Source: Cryptomeria japonica (taxonomy: Eukaryota > Streptophyta > Pinopsida > Cupressales > Cupressaceae). Taken from it: a stretch of 64,000 nt of DNA. Shown here piece by piece: positions 1 through 12,449 of this stretch (its first letter is position 1; every line of letters starts with the position of its first letter). The stretch is from NCBI RefSeq assembly GCF_030272615.1, contig NC_081408.1:605111673-605175672 (forward strand), written 5' to 3'. The notes below the pieces were generated by a model. That model made no database searches and was not told the DNA's origin. It was given only the letters and a program-made list of their open reading frames with translations. The translations under genes and the position numbers were made by a program.

Positions 1-36
<36 letters not shown>
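1..36. repeat. GA dinucleotide microsatellite
   Basis: The window opens with an uninterrupted (GA)n run of 36 bases; it probably continues to the left of the window. Simple sequence repeat, no coding role seen. Confidence 0.97.
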
Positions 37-39
<3 letters not shown>

Positions 40-1481
40 AAATTTAACATCCTAAGTTACATGATGCAATATTAAATAGAAAGGTAAAGATGTGTACCTT
101 CTTTTTGTCTATAATATCTTTCCATTATTTCTTCATGTAATCTGTGTGCCTTTGCAGGTGAATTATTTTGTCTTCTTCTATTTCCCATCTCCTTTTAAAA
201 ATATGGTCCTTGAAAATTCCACTCCAAAAAATTTCTCCTAAATCTGCCTTGTAGAGAAAAAATGTGAATTAATCTTGCAATATTGTTTTGAAAAAAATAA
301 ATATCGTTTTATATGTAATGTGAATTAAAATAAAAATAAATAAATTTTTGGTTGGCGAGGGGCTCAAATGAGCGTCCACCGTTAAAGCAAAGTGGATTTG
401 GACAAATTAGTTAGTTACAAAAATGTTTGCGTGGATTTAAAGGGTTCACTTGAACCAATTTTTCAAACGAACATCCCTTGGAGACCTTCACTCAAATACC
501 CATTCACTTAAAGGGGTGTTCGAGCAAACCCCTTGATTTTCTATCTCTCCCCCTCTTCTTGCAACTTTTTGCAAATTTTTGGCCTTCAAAGCTTAGGTTG
601 AAGGTTCAAATGAAAGTATCTTGACAAACCAAATTGTCGGATGGTAGTCATGAAAACGAGCTTTGCAACAACTATTTAATTTTATTTGATTTTATTATGA
701 TTTTTTTTTAAAGTTTTGCTAAACATAGGTTTTTCACCAAACATCAACTTAGTAGTTCTACATAGGAGGAAAAATAGTAAATTAATTTTTTTTTTTTTTA
801 AATATCTACATAGTAGCTATTGATGTTCTTGTTCCAACAAAAAAAATATTGAATTTTGACACATACTTGACAAGTTATTTGCAACTTCATGCACCTATGT
901 CTAAATTATAATTAGTTCAACTTCAAAACTTAATTTAGAAAGAATCAACAAAACATTATGAAACAAAATGCAAGCATTATATATTGATCTTAGAAACCAA
1001 AATTTGAAACAATCATAATTTTAACCCTTGTAGAAAAAAATATTATGCGTGACATCATGCACATCACTCTTTAAATTGGTGTTTATAGTTAAAAAGCAAT
1101 TATCGAAGGAGATGGAAAAAGAAATACAATTTGATTCCAATATTTAAAAATTATATATATTTAGAATCTATAGACAAAATGTCACAAATCACTAGTTCAC
1201 ATCATCTTCAAATTTTAAAAAAATTTAGTAGCTATAGGTATCGAAAAGTGAATATTTCATTCAAAATGTTCATTTCAATGCCAAGTTTGGCCAAAAAGTG
1301 TAACCCACTATTGTGGGATCACTTGACATTATCTAATTAATTCTATAATTAGGTATTTTAATTACTTTATTCACTTAAGCTAAACTTAGGTTCTTTTTAA
1401 TTTTTTTCATTAGATTAGGCTTGAATGATAGATTAAGTTCACTTGAGCTAATTTTAGTTCCCTATTTTTAGATTAGGTTTA
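37..1481. other. AT-rich stretch without recognisable gene
   Basis: Only short open frames with no recognisable motif occur here. The stretch is rich in A and T runs. No RNA gene, tandem repeat or paired LTR is visible. It is the left flank of the copia-like element. Confidence 0.6.
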
Positions 1482-2627
1482 TGTTGGCATTTGATGTTTT
1501 GGTGTTTCTCCGATGAATATTGGTGGTTCCCGATGCTTGTAGATTCTTAGGAGTTGTAATTGATGGCAACTCAGCCTCTTGATCTGATCCGGTATGAAGT
1601 TTTGGCTAGCTGGATGTCTTGGATAGAGTATTCCTGGATTAAGACAGTCAATGCAGTGTAGTATACAGTTTTGTGATTTTCGGTGAGGCATATTTTGGTT
1701 TCAGTGATCAATGATTAGTTGGTTAGGTATATGGAGAATATTATCTCGACAATCCACCCTCCGATGTTAATTCCTATGCATTTTTAGTGATCTGGTATCC
1801 GGTAGAACAGTAAAGCAAAGTATTATTCATGTTTGTTAGTGTATCATGTGTTCAGATTCTTAGAGTTGATTTTGGTGATTGGAAATGTTTTCAGGGCAAT
1901 ATGTGAGACCTATAGGAAGCATGTGATTTTGTATTTTGGGTCCGGAATATTGTTTGGTAATAGATCTAAGCCGACTTGTGGCTACACATTTCATTTTTGA
2001 TATTTTGTGAAGCTGACTTGTGGGAGATCAATTTTTGCTAGTTCGGATATATAAGACCATTTTGGATGATGCATTTGGTGTGATGTGTGATGTGGTAGAC
2101 CGTTTTGAAGCGATTGAGTGCATTTTCATGTGCGCATTTTGATCTTGGTTGATTCGGTAAGCAGTTGTAGAGTAGAACATAATAGATAAGCAGATCAGTT
2201 TGCACTTAACCAGAACTGATTTTTGGCATAATCAGATGCTATTTTCCAGTTCACTACCTATTGTAATCAGTTTGTAATCTCTTGTAAGGTAGTGAGCCTT
2301 CCTCCGAGGTTGTAGCCTTGTTTTGTAACTTGAGCAGTGAGCTCTAGGCAGTGTGCCTGAATGCAAGTGCATTCCCCTCGTGTAATATTATTTTGCTACT
2401 GGCCATAGTGGAATAATATTGTGGGTTCAAATACCACTGTGGTTTTTCCCTTTTGGGTTTCCACATAAAAATATTGGTGTTATGGTTGCATGGTTATTTG
2501 TTTTGTGTTGTTGCACTTTACTTTCTTTCTTATACATCAAGTGGTTAAAGAATTAGATTAACAAGTTCCAAAATTTATGAAACACCGATTCACCCCCCTC
2601 CCCTCTTAGTGTTCCTTGATTCCAACA
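1482..2627 (+). repeat. 5' LTR of the copia-like element (1146 bp)
   Basis: The boundaries are set by terminal TGTTGG and CCAACA, which are inverted repeats of each other and directly precede the primer-binding site. The 3' part has typical R/U5 sequence, ending in a C-rich block just before the terminal CCAACA. The first about 48 bp recur at 6643. Confidence 0.75.
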
Positions 2628-2629
2628 AT

Positions 2630-2642
2630 TGTTATCAGAGAC
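2630..2642 (+). promoter_or_regulatory. Primer-binding site (initiator tRNA-Met type)
   Basis: TGTTATCAGAGAC lies 2 nt after the LTR end. It differs at two positions from TGGTATCAGAGCC, the usual complement of the initiator tRNA-Met 3' end. It sets the LTR boundary and the plus orientation. Confidence 0.7.
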
Positions 2643-2695
2643 TAGTTCCTCCGAGGAAGCCTAACCATTTGAGGAAGGTCTAGGAGATTGAATCA

Positions 2696-3784
2696 ATGGA
2701 TTTTGGTTTGCAGAGATAACTTTGTGTGGCACTTGAGGATCTTGATGCAACAAGAAATAAAATAAGTTCATGAAAGAGAAACTCGAGTGCAGCTGAAGAT
2801 TTCATTAAATATTTGAAAGAACAAGTCAACACTTCAAAGGACGAGAGGAAAGAGTTGATGGATAAGATGAAGGAGAAACAAGAGAAAAGCATTGAAGTCC
2901 AAAGCAAAACTGAAGAATGTGAAAAGCTTGCTAGAGAGAATGTTGTATTGAAGAATGAGATGCAATCCATTGTGATGAAGCTGACTAAGGATATTGAAGG
3001 CTAGAAGAAGAATGAAGAAATTTTGACTGAATCATTGAAAGATGGACAAGAACTTGAAAGACATACTGTTGCCTTAAGAGATGGAATTTCTACTATAAAC
3101 GAATACAAAGACAAATTTAATGCTAGCTCGGAAAGGTTAGATGGGATGTTGGATAGTTAGAGACATGGAAAAGACATGCGAGGACTTGGATATGAGAAAG
3201 AAGAATCATCCTGTTTTGGACAGAGCAATGCAAAGCCTAATCATCAGAAGAGAAAGAATCCTCTGGTAAGACAACCTAATGCTTATAAATTCAATGGTAG
3301 ATGTTTTACTTGCAATAAATTTGGTCATATGGCAAATCAATGCAGAACTAGGGTGAATAATGGAATGATTAATGTAAACAATGGTGCTACCTTTACCAAT
3401 TAGTGTTTCATATGCAACAATTTTTGTGACAAGTCAAACATGTGCAGAGCAGTAATGAATAATTTTTAGATCAAGAGATGTTATGCTTGTGGGATGTTTG
3501 GACATATCTCTAACCAATGCAAGATGAGACCAAATCAGATGAATTTCAGGCCTATGCAGAGAAATATTGTTTGCCATGCATGTAACAAACAAGGTCACAT
3601 TGCAAAACATTGCAAGAGCAAGAATAAAGGTCCAATAAACAAGAACAAATCAAATGAGAAGGGAAAAACAAAAGCAGATGAAATCAGAGATCGACATAAG
3701 AAGATGTGGGTTAAGAAAGATGATTCTAATGTGCAGAATGGCTCCACACTTGAATTCGGTGATGGAACCTCATTTGGTAACTAG
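2696..3784 (+). pseudogene. Gag-like protein with CCHC zinc knuckles (degraded)
   Basis: The first ATG after the primer-binding site opens a frame that is kept to 3784 but broken by stops after codon 7, at about 3003, 3160, 3401 and 3468. The N-terminal part is a charged, K/E-rich predicted coiled coil (about 2805-3000). The C-terminal part carries knuckles at about 3301-3345 (CFTCNKFGHMANQC), 3482-3525 (CYACGMFGHISNQC) and 3569-3612 (CHACNKQGHIAKHC). A fourth at about 3404-3447 is degenerate, with cysteines kept but Gly and His lost. CX2CX4HX4C knuckles are the nucleic-acid-binding module of retroelement Gag. The usual large copia Gag core was not recognised upstream, so the protein looks N-terminally shortened. 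It lies directly upstream of the unknown gene of the same element. Confidence 0.75.
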
Positions 3785-3994
3785 GGCTTTTTGGCCTTAG
3801 GGGGAGTTTTACATGCAGATTCATAGAAACTCCTCTTCAGTGATCTGTAATTGATTCCGGAAGGTTGCAGAATGTTTAAATCATGTATGCAGATGCTATC
3901 TGAAAGATATGATGGAGATTTAAGGCTCCGGTAAGCGATTTCATGAAAATCAAGGTAACCGGTTAAAGCATTTATTACAACACAAAATTAGGTT

Positions 3995-6294
3995 TTCAGA
4001 GGTTGAAAGGGCATTTCAAAGGTTTATTTTTTACAATGTGATCAAGAGAAAAGAGCAGTGCAACAAAGAGAGGAGATTGTAGAGAAGTATGAGCAAACAA
4101 TTTCCTTCGTGGTTGATAAATATCAATGCCATATGGAAGCGATTGAGCCAAGGATAGTTTGGATCATGCCCATGGGGTATGAAGTTGATTATGTTACGCT
4201 TGAAGCATATGCTCAACATCTATTGAGCCAACTAGTAGATCCTAAGGAAGAAAGATTCGGTACTTTTAAGGAGAAGGAATTAAGCCTACACAAGAAATTC
4301 ACCGATGTTGGTAGGAAGAGAAAGATCAGAAAGGAAGCAAAGGCGGTTTCAGAGAAGATGGGATTGACTAAGGAAGTTGTACATAGGGATAGAGCTTAGA
4401 ATATTATTAAGGAAGAGGATGTGATCAAACCACAACCTAAAGTGATGTCCTCCTCTTCTAAGCAATTCAAAGCTAAGCCTAGTAAATCTGCACCTGTCTC
4501 TGAAGTTAAGAAACCGATACCTCCACCCAAGCCCAAGCTAGCAATATTTTCTCATGGAGTTGAGAAGAGGAAAAAGGAGAAGCCTTCAAGGTCGTATGTT
4601 GCAGTTGAGGAGGAGACAAAGTTGAATGAAGAAGTCTGGAAAGTTAAGAAGACTGCTACTTATGCTCGAGGAGTTAGAAAGTCATTCGATGATGATCCAC
4701 CCTCAAAAAAGACAAAGACTCAAGGTGAGCCATCCAGAAGATCTAGAGGAATCAAGAAGCAAAAATATGAGATAGATGGAGCTCTGGAGTCTGGTAAGGT
4801 TGAGTTCATCCCTCCTAAATCCTTAGAAGATATGAAGAATGAAATCATTAAGGATGAAAATTTGAATAATCTTGCTATATATTATGAGAATAAAAATGAT
4901 GAGGAGTAGAGAGAAATTGAGGAAGCAGTTGTTCAATATATGAACAACTTCAGTAGACCTCTAATTGAATTATCATCTGAGTTACCTAAAGAATTGTATG
5001 ATATTCTTTATATTTAGAGAAATTTTGTCTAGCATAAAGATGAAGAAATGTAGGAATATGTATTGGTTAATACCTATTCAGTTATCTCTAGAGATGAAGT
5101 TGAAATATTATTGAAATTGACAAAAGAAAAGTTCAGGAGAAAGAGGAGAGTTAACAGAATAATGCTTGGTAAAATTGATAAAATTGCAAAAGAGACAAAA
5201 CAAATAATAAAAGACTTTATGCTAGAACTAAGCTATGAAGTAAATCAGCCAGAGGATGCCACCCAGCCGAAAAATAACATTCCTGAAGACACTTCCCTTC
5301 TGAAAGTACATGTAGAAGTCTCCAATGGTTAGAAGGATCAACCATCTATTGATTTGGTTGAAGCAGCACAGGATACACCTTCTTTGAATCTAGTAGCAGA
5401 CATCTCCGATGAAGCTACTCAAGACCCTCCTGAGATAGAAGTAATTGAAAAATGATAGTTGAGGAGATTGCAAAAGTTGAAAAGAGTGTGAGTGAAGAGG
5501 TTAAGAAGGAGAAGAGTGATGAACGTACAGAGAAACCTCTGGTAACCATGACTGTGGCCAATGTCACTGACAAAGGTAAGCAGATTCATGTTGAGGATGA
5601 CTTTCCTCATGGTCTGGTTGATTTAAGCACTCTTTCCCCTCTTCAAGCATTGAAACTTGCCACCCAAGCTTAGATTAAGGCAAGTGAAAACCTGTTGAAA
5701 TCTCAGTTAGAAGATAAAGAGGTCATCTATCTTGCAACTGAGGTTTTAGAAAAGCTTCTACTTAGTTTCAGTCAGGATTCTAGTGCTTCTCCCCCTAGAA
5801 AGCTTAAGAACTTGTTAAATGTTGTTAACACTCATTTTGTATCTCTAGAGAAGGATGTAGATGAATCTGTATAGAAGAGATTTAATGAGATGAGATTGCA
5901 AGAAAATTTGAAAGAAGTTGAGAGAGATAGAGCGAGCTTGAAGACTGCAATGAAGAGTATAGAAGAGGAATTGGATGAAGGTGAGAATTTTTTTAAATCA
6001 TGTCTATTTTTGCCCAAATTTGTTGTAGACATTGATCGACAGATAAAAGATCTTGAGGGTAAGTTAGTCGGTATTGATAATTATTTTGCACCTCAATCGG
6101 TCTTTCCGAGCTCACTTGAAGCACAAATTTTGGATTATACTGATAAAATAAAGAATTTGAATAAAGACAAGGAGAAAATTTTGAGCAGAGTGAGAGATAT
6201 GAGGAGTTTGATAACTCCCCGAATGGATACCTTGTTGGGATCACAACAGGATACAATCAATGCCTTAGGTAAACTAGTGTCGTTTGATCTTTAG
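3995..6294 (+). pseudogene. Unknown retroelement-borne gene (Lys-rich and coiled-coil protein)
   Basis: A long coding-like region follows gag in the place where pol is expected. From about 4030 to 5455 it stays in one frame, broken by stops (e.g. 4397-4399, 4907-4909, near 5016, 5050 and 5330). Near 5452 a one-base slip moves it to another frame, which runs to 6294. It encodes an N-terminal segment of about 110 residues, a Lys/Pro/Ser-rich basic linker (about 4420-4760), an acidic segment, and a long heptad-like coiled-coil C-terminus (about 5890-6270). No catalytic motif or known family is recognised. Retention of one frame over 2 kb argues for a former real protein. It could be an element-specific protein or a captured host gene; I cannot say which. 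Confidence 0.5.
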
Positions 6295-6628
6295 AGTCTT
6301 GAGGTTCATGCATTTATGTACAATTCCCTAATAAGTGTTTTGGAGTGTTTTTTGAGAGGATGGAACCAATATTTGGAATCCCTGAAGGTGACTTACTCTG
6401 ACATCTTTAAGTTCATGTAAAACAATTGCATTCATTCATTCTTTTGTACATAAGTCTTGGTGGATTTCCACCCTTTTCCATTGATGTCAAAGGGGGAGAG
6501 AGAGAGTAGTGAAAAATGGAGAAAGCAGTTTAGGGTGAGTCAGTCAGATTGAGTGTACAAAATTTAGATTTTTGGTGTTTTGCAGATTTTGGGATACTTA
6601 TAATTTTTTGCATGTGTTGCCATCAATG

Positions 6629-6642
6629 CCAAAGGGGGATAT
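6629..6642 (+). promoter_or_regulatory. Polypurine tract of the copia-like element
   Basis: The sequence CCAAAGGGGGATAT directly precedes the TGTTGG start of the 3' LTR, the expected position of the plus-strand priming site. Confidence 0.7.
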
Positions 6643-6690
6643 TGTTGGTATTTGATGTTTTGGTGTTGCTCCGGTGAAGATTGGTGGTTC
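6643..6690 (+). repeat. Truncated 3' LTR (48 bp)
   Basis: It matches the first 48 bp of the 5' LTR with a few substitutions, then changes abruptly at 6690/6691 into LINE-associated sequence. The missing LTR remainder is not found beyond the LINE, so this is not a simple insertion. Confidence 0.75.
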
Positions 6691-8218
6691 TTGACTTCAC
6701 TATTATCCTTAGAATTTTCCTCTTTTCCTTTATTATTAATATCCTTAACCACATTATCAATTTTGAGCTCCAGCTCTCTCTGTTTTTCCTGAATATTGGT
6801 AATATTATCAATCACCCACTTCTGGAAATTAAACATTTCCAGAGAGATATTTCTAGAAGGATTCATAATAGTATCCACATCCTCCATGTCCTGGGCAGAA
6901 TCCTCAGACCTAGGGTTGCCCTCCTCCATATTATTCCGATCTTCATCCCTGTTGTCCATTTCATAGGGACTCTCCTTCTCCTCTGACTCATCAAAATCCT
7001 CTTCACCCTGCTCATTATCCTTTTCTCCTTCCTCGCCCTCCTCCTCCTTCTCCTGCTCATACTTTGCCTCCTTTTCCACCTCCCTCTCCTAGGATCAGCC
7101 GTCTCTTCAGCATCTTCTTCAGCTTTCTTACTAATCCTCGATTTCTTTTTAGGGGGAGGATTAGTAGAATCATCATCAGACTCAGAGCTGTCATAATCCT
7201 CAGAGATATGGGCATTCTCCATAAAGGGATAATCCTTATTAGCCTTAACTTTATCCTTAATATACTCGTAAATTAACAAAATAAGACCTTGGTGGGGAAT
7301 GGGGTAGGAATTGGGTTTCTTAGCATGGTCAGCTAGACTGTCATTAAGGGAGGAGGCCAAATAGAAGGGCAGAGATATCTTAGAGCCATGGCAAAAGTGA
7401 TTAAGGATAACAAAGTGATAATTATAGACTTTCGAAAACCTACCATCAACAGTAAGATACTCCATTAACACTTTCAACATTTTCTGCCAAAAGGATTTTA
7501 CCTGGTTAGGGAGATAATAGGAAATATTATCCTTTTTAGCAAGGCGAGCCCTTTCTTCTTCGTTCTTGGGGAAATTTTTTATGGCTTCCACCAAGAACTT
7601 ACAATCTCTATAAAACTTGATGTCATCCTTCTGCAAACTAGTCACCTCAGCCACCAAATCTTCATCCACTCTCCAGGTCTGACCAAATAGAGTAACTCTG
7701 TTATTTTTTCAACCCTTGGCAAAACCACAGGACACAAACTTCTTGCTCCCATGCAATTTCTCCATATAATCAGTGAAGCCATTTTTATACAGCCTTCTCC
7801 AAATTTTCCTTTCACCCTTCCAACTATCACAACTGGTGGGCTCATTACGGTTGAGATTTCCTCCCATAATGTAGTAGTTGTTCAAATCGAAACCCTCAGG
7901 GGAGCACAAACTAACTAGATGCTGAAGAACAGAGAAGCTCGAATCGAAAACCAAGGTAATTTTCTTGTTTTTCAAGTAGCCCTTTAAAACATGCAAATTA
8001 ACCCAGTACTTAATATGATAAGGCCCTTCACACCTATACTCATTAGTGAGACGCCTGAGAAGGGTCATCATTTGACAATCCACCTCACTCCAAACTCTAT
8101 CATTGAAGTCCAAACCAAAAAAGGTAATGATGAGATTAATATGTACCATTGATCCTATCATAAAATAATTGCTCTTAGACTTTGTTCTTACATGATGACT
8201 GTTCGATATAATTAGCAT
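6691..8218 (-). pseudogene. Extra coding region (ORF3) downstream of LINE RNase H, unknown function
   Basis: The ATG at 8218 begins immediately after the RNase H stop (8220). The frame is open for 169 codons, meets one stop at 7709-7711, then continues in the same frame to about 7140. A frameshift there leads into a Glu/Asp-rich frame (7079 to the junction). Together this is over 450 residues. The N-terminal and central parts look globular, with aromatic-rich segments. A Lys-rich patch and a strongly acidic region follow, then a predicted coiled coil. I do not recognise the family. It may be a true LINE ORF3, a different element abutting the LINE, or a captured host gene. Its last codons read into the copia LTR by chance. 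Confidence 0.5.
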
Positions 8219-8219
8219 C

Positions 8220-11200
8220 TTATGCTAAAATGACCCCCTCATTAGCTAAAAAATTGGCTACCCTATTACCTTCCCTAAAGGTATGGGTAATGACCACACT
8301 ATCACAGGCATCTAACATTTTTTTTGCCTTATCAATAATATTTTGGATATTCCAAGAAGGGGAAATAATACCTTTAATAGCCTGAATTATATTGAGGGAA
8401 TCCCCCTCCAGCCAAATTCTTTTAAAATTGAAGCCCTGAGCAAGCTGAAGACATTTTAACATTGCCAAAGCTTCTGCAACATGGTTGTTTTGAATTCCAA
8501 AGGGAGAAGCAATCATAGCAACACAAAATCCATAAGAGTTTCTGATAACACCTCCCCCTCCAGCATTACCTGGATTTCCTTTAGCTGCACCATCAAAGTT
8601 CACCTTCACCGAATCATGAGGAGGGAACTTCCAAACCACATTATCTCTTCTACTCTTCAGATCAGACTTCCAAACCTTATTAATTTCTATTCAGTTAAAA
8701 TCCTTTTCTCATTATCATTCATATCAATATAACTACACTGCTTGTTGCTTTTGTGAATAGTGTTGATGTTTTCTTTAATAGCCCTACAAATCTTTTCATA
8801 TACCACCTGAGAAGAACACTTAGTGTCCCTAAAAATTCTATTGTTTCACTCCTTCCAAATATACCAACAGGTCATAGGAAGAAAAAAGGACCAAAGGGTC
8901 TTAATGATGGGAAGCTTGGTAGGGAAAATCCAATGCCAAAGGACTTCCTTACAACTATTCTACATAACCTAGTCAACTTTCCATTGCGTCCACACTTTAC
9001 CCCAGATTTCCCAGGTAAAAGAATAGTGAATGAACAAATGATCCATAGACTCAGCCTCTTTCTGACGTAACTCACACCTATTAGGGAACATAAATCCTCT
9101 TTTGACCAGGTTATCAATAGTGAGAATCTTGTTGTGAATTGCAAGCCAGAAAAACATATTAACTTTAGGAATGAGGAATCTATTCCAGACTTTAGTCCAT
9201 ATAGGGTTACAAGCCTGAGTTGATATTATTTTGTAAGCAGAAGGAATAGTAAAAGTACCCCTAGGATTACTCTTCCATAAGAAGACATCATCTGAATCTT
9301 TGCTGACAGAAAAGGATAGCAAATCATGTTGGAGCGAAGAAAATCCAGCATAAACATCATCAAGTCTAACCCATTTATTCTCCTCCCAATAATTACACAC
9401 CATAGAACCAAACCTCCTTTTACAATCTTCAATGATATGGCTGCAATCCTGATTAAAAAGAGGCTCATCTTTGATCCAAACATCCTCCCAAAATCTAATT
9501 TTGTTACCTTTGCCAAGGACCCAGCCAACTCCAGCTTTAGCAACTTTAATAGATTTTATCATACTATTCCAAATAAAAGATCCTGCAGGGATATCTTCAG
9601 AATAGAGAAGGGAATGAATGGGTTGATTATGAATGTATTTGTCAAACCACACCCTACTCCAATCTCTCTTAATACCATAGGCCCTCCAAACCTGTTTGGC
9701 TAACAAATCTTTATTGAAAGGTTTAAGGGATTTGATACCTAACCCCCCACAACTTTTAGGACCACAGACTTTATCCCAAGCAACCAAAGAATTCCTTTTC
9801 TTATCTTCCACACCAGACCAAAGAAATATTTTTTGAATTCTTTCTAATGCTTCTACAAATTTGACCGGTATACTAAATAAACTAAGAGCATAAACAAGCA
9901 AATTCTGAAGGGTAGCTTGAAGAAGCTGGAACTTACCAGCCCACGACAACATAGAGCCTTTCCATCCAGCCAATTTTTTGTTGAACTTATCAATCAAAGA
10001 ATTCTAGAAAGAGTTTGGAGGAGCCAAACCAAGAGGGAGGCCCAAGTAAGTAGAGGGGAGAAGCTCAACCTTACAACCAATTATGTTAGCAATCCTCTGC
10101 TACCTCAACAAGGGGGTGTTGATGAAGTAAATAGCAGATTTCTCTCAGTTAACCTGCTGGCCAATAGCAAGGGAATAAGAGCTGAGAGCATTTTTGAAGG
10201 CAGAAGCTTCACTCACAAAAGAGTATCGAAATAATATAGTATCATCAACAAAATGTTGATGAGTGTAGAAGAAATTAGCTGAAGAGGGTTGCAAACCTTT
10301 GATGATCCTTTTCTCCTTCAACTTTTGAATCAATCTACTCAAACATTCCACCAAAATAGTGAAAAGAATAGGCGAGATAGAATCTCCTTGCCTGAGACCC
10401 ATTGAAGACTTAAAAAATATGGAAGGAGATCCATTAACAAGAATAAAAAAATTCAGCATAGATATTAGCTCTCTTGTGATTTTGATAACCTTCTCATCAA
10501 ATCCAAAGGCTTCCATGATCCTAAAAAGAACCTGTCATTCAACCCTGTCATAGGCTTTTGCCAAATCCAGCTTTATGAGGAATCCCTCTTTGTTTGCAAC
10601 ATTAAGAGAATGGATATTCTCATGCACAAGAATTGTAGAGTCCAAAATCTGCCTACCTGGGACAAATCCTATTTTCTCCTCAGAGATAACAAGAGGAAGA
10701 ACAACCAACAATCTAGAAGTCAGGACTTTTGAGATTATCTTGTAAAAAGAATTGCATAGACTAATTGGCCTAAACTTACCCATAGAATCAGCTCCAGCCA
10801 CCTTAGGAATTAGAGCAATGAAGGTAGAGTTGATTTCTTTAAGAATTCTTCTAGAACCAAAGAATTCTTTGACAATATTGACCATATCAGCCCCAACAAT
10901 GTGCCAATATTCCTGAAAGAAAAACATGGGGAATCCATCTGGGCCCGATGCCTTATCCCCTTGGAAGGAGAAAACATCTCTTTTAATTTCATCAGCTGAG
11001 GGGATGACAGATAAAATCCTATTCTGATTAGTTCCAATAATCTTAGGAATATTTTCAACCAGATCTTGTTGCTTAACAAGGTCAAGCTCCTTGCTACCAG
11101 TCAGAAGGTTAGAGAAGAACCTTACAGCTTCATCAGCTATATCATCATCTTTGACAAGAATTTTATCATTAACAATCAATCTGGAAATTTTGCTTGTTGC

Positions 11201-12320
11201 TTTATGCTTCATTGATGTCATATGAAAGAATTTAGTATTTTTGTCACCAACCTCTAACCAAATTGCCCTGGATCTTTGCCTCTGGTAAATTTCTTCTCTT
11301 GAAATAGTGTTGTGTAATTTGGCTAGAACCTCATCTTCTTTAGCCTTGGGGACATTCTTATAACCATGTTTCTGAATAGAATTTTGAATCTGTTCTAATT
11401 CCTCCTTGAGCTTCCTCTTAGATTCATAAATATCCCCAAAAACCTTTTTATTCCAAAACTTGATGTTATCTTTGATATTTCTTAACTTTTTTAGCACCTT
11501 TGAACATGGCAGAACCATCCACATTTATATTCCACCATTTGGAAATGGAAGCTTCCAAGGAAGGGTGTGAGATCCACATTTTTTCAAACCGGAAAGGAAA
11601 ACAACATTTTCCCTTAATAGAATCAGCAACAAAAGAAATAGGATAATGGTCCGATCCAATTCTGTTAATAATAGATAGAGAACATTTATACTTAAGGATC
11701 CAGTCAGGAGTAATAAGAGATCTATCAAGCCTTACTTGAATAAGTTCTCCTCCATCCCTTTGATTAGACCAAGTGTAGGAAGCTCTAGAAAGGTCAACAT
11801 CAATGAGGGCATTGGCATTGATAAAGTCCATAAGATCAATCCTGCTATCCAGTTGAGCTTGGGTTCCACCAAATTTTTCAATCTCCTACAGAGGAGTGTT
11901 GAAATCTCCCATCAAAAGCCAACTATCCTAGGAAAAAGTCCCTCTTTTTTGCTAGATTTTGTCCCAAAACCTGCTCCGAGTAGCTTTAGAGTTGGGAGCA
12001 TAAATGTTGGTAACCACCCAGTCCTGTCCTTCAGCAATGCATTTGACTCTCATAGAAATGATATTACTATCTTCATCAATCAGGTCTCCATCAATAGTTT
12101 TCTTATTCCAAAATATGGCAACCCCACCAGATGCTCCATTAGAACTACTGCCACATACACCCCCAAGTTTAAAGAATTTTAATTTTTCAACTTTTTCCTT
12201 ACTCATTTTAGTTTCCTGAACCAGGATAATGTTCGGCTTATGATCTTTGATAAAATTCCTAAGCACATCCTGCTTATGGAGACCATTTAGGCCTCTAATG
12301 TTCCAAGAGATTACCTTCAT
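8220..12320 (-). pseudogene. LINE ORF2: APE endonuclease, reverse transcriptase, RNase H
   Basis: The start is taken at the Met of MKVISWNIRGLNG (12320), the canonical beginning of plant L1 endonucleases. It is followed by QETKM (catalytic Glu region), GDFN (about 11900) and GSDHYPI (about 11655), all APE motifs. Reverse transcriptase runs from about 11000 to 10145, with FRPISLCN, the DLAKAYDRV motif, GLRQGDSISP and the catalytic FVDD box (about 10245), both Asp present. A zinc-binding region follows (9997-8969) with a His/Cys cluster near its end. The RNase H domain (8639-8220) has NFDGAAKGNPG, AEAL and EGDS. The last catalytic Asp seems replaced (VANFLAN). Breaks occur near 11952, 11930, 11466, 10535, 10145 and 8969. 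The protein copied element RNA by target-primed reverse transcription; this copy is inactive. Confidence 0.88.
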
Positions 12321-12449
12321 TTGGAAACCTAGAAGAAGGATTCCTGAATGGTTCACTGCCTTCCATCAGCTATATTTTGTTTGCTCTCCTAGTCCCTGTG
12401 CCACTTCATAGTTTTGTGTCCTGGTGGAGATTTGGAAAGACCAATATCC

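Larger units (their letters stand above)
1482..6690 (+). mobile_element. Copia-like LTR retrotransposon carrying gag and a gene of unknown function, 3' LTR truncated
   Basis: The element has a 5' LTR (1482-2627), a primer-binding site resembling the initiator-Met type (2630-2642), a coding region with gag zinc knuckles, then a long second coding region, a polypurine tract (6629-6642) and the first 48 bp of a 3' LTR (6643-6690). The start of the 3' LTR repeats the start of the 5' LTR with a few mismatches. No protease, integrase, reverse transcriptase or RNase H motif is visible between the LTRs, so the element looks non-autonomous. The coding regions hold several premature stops and at least one frameshift, so this copy is dead. 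The clade is inferred only from LTR and PBS style and the gag knuckles. Confidence 0.75.

Noticed and set aside
6564-6690. C-terminal part of the 171-codon minus-strand ORF as LINE protein
   Set aside because: These codons are the reverse complement of the copia LTR and polypurine tract, reached by accident across the junction.
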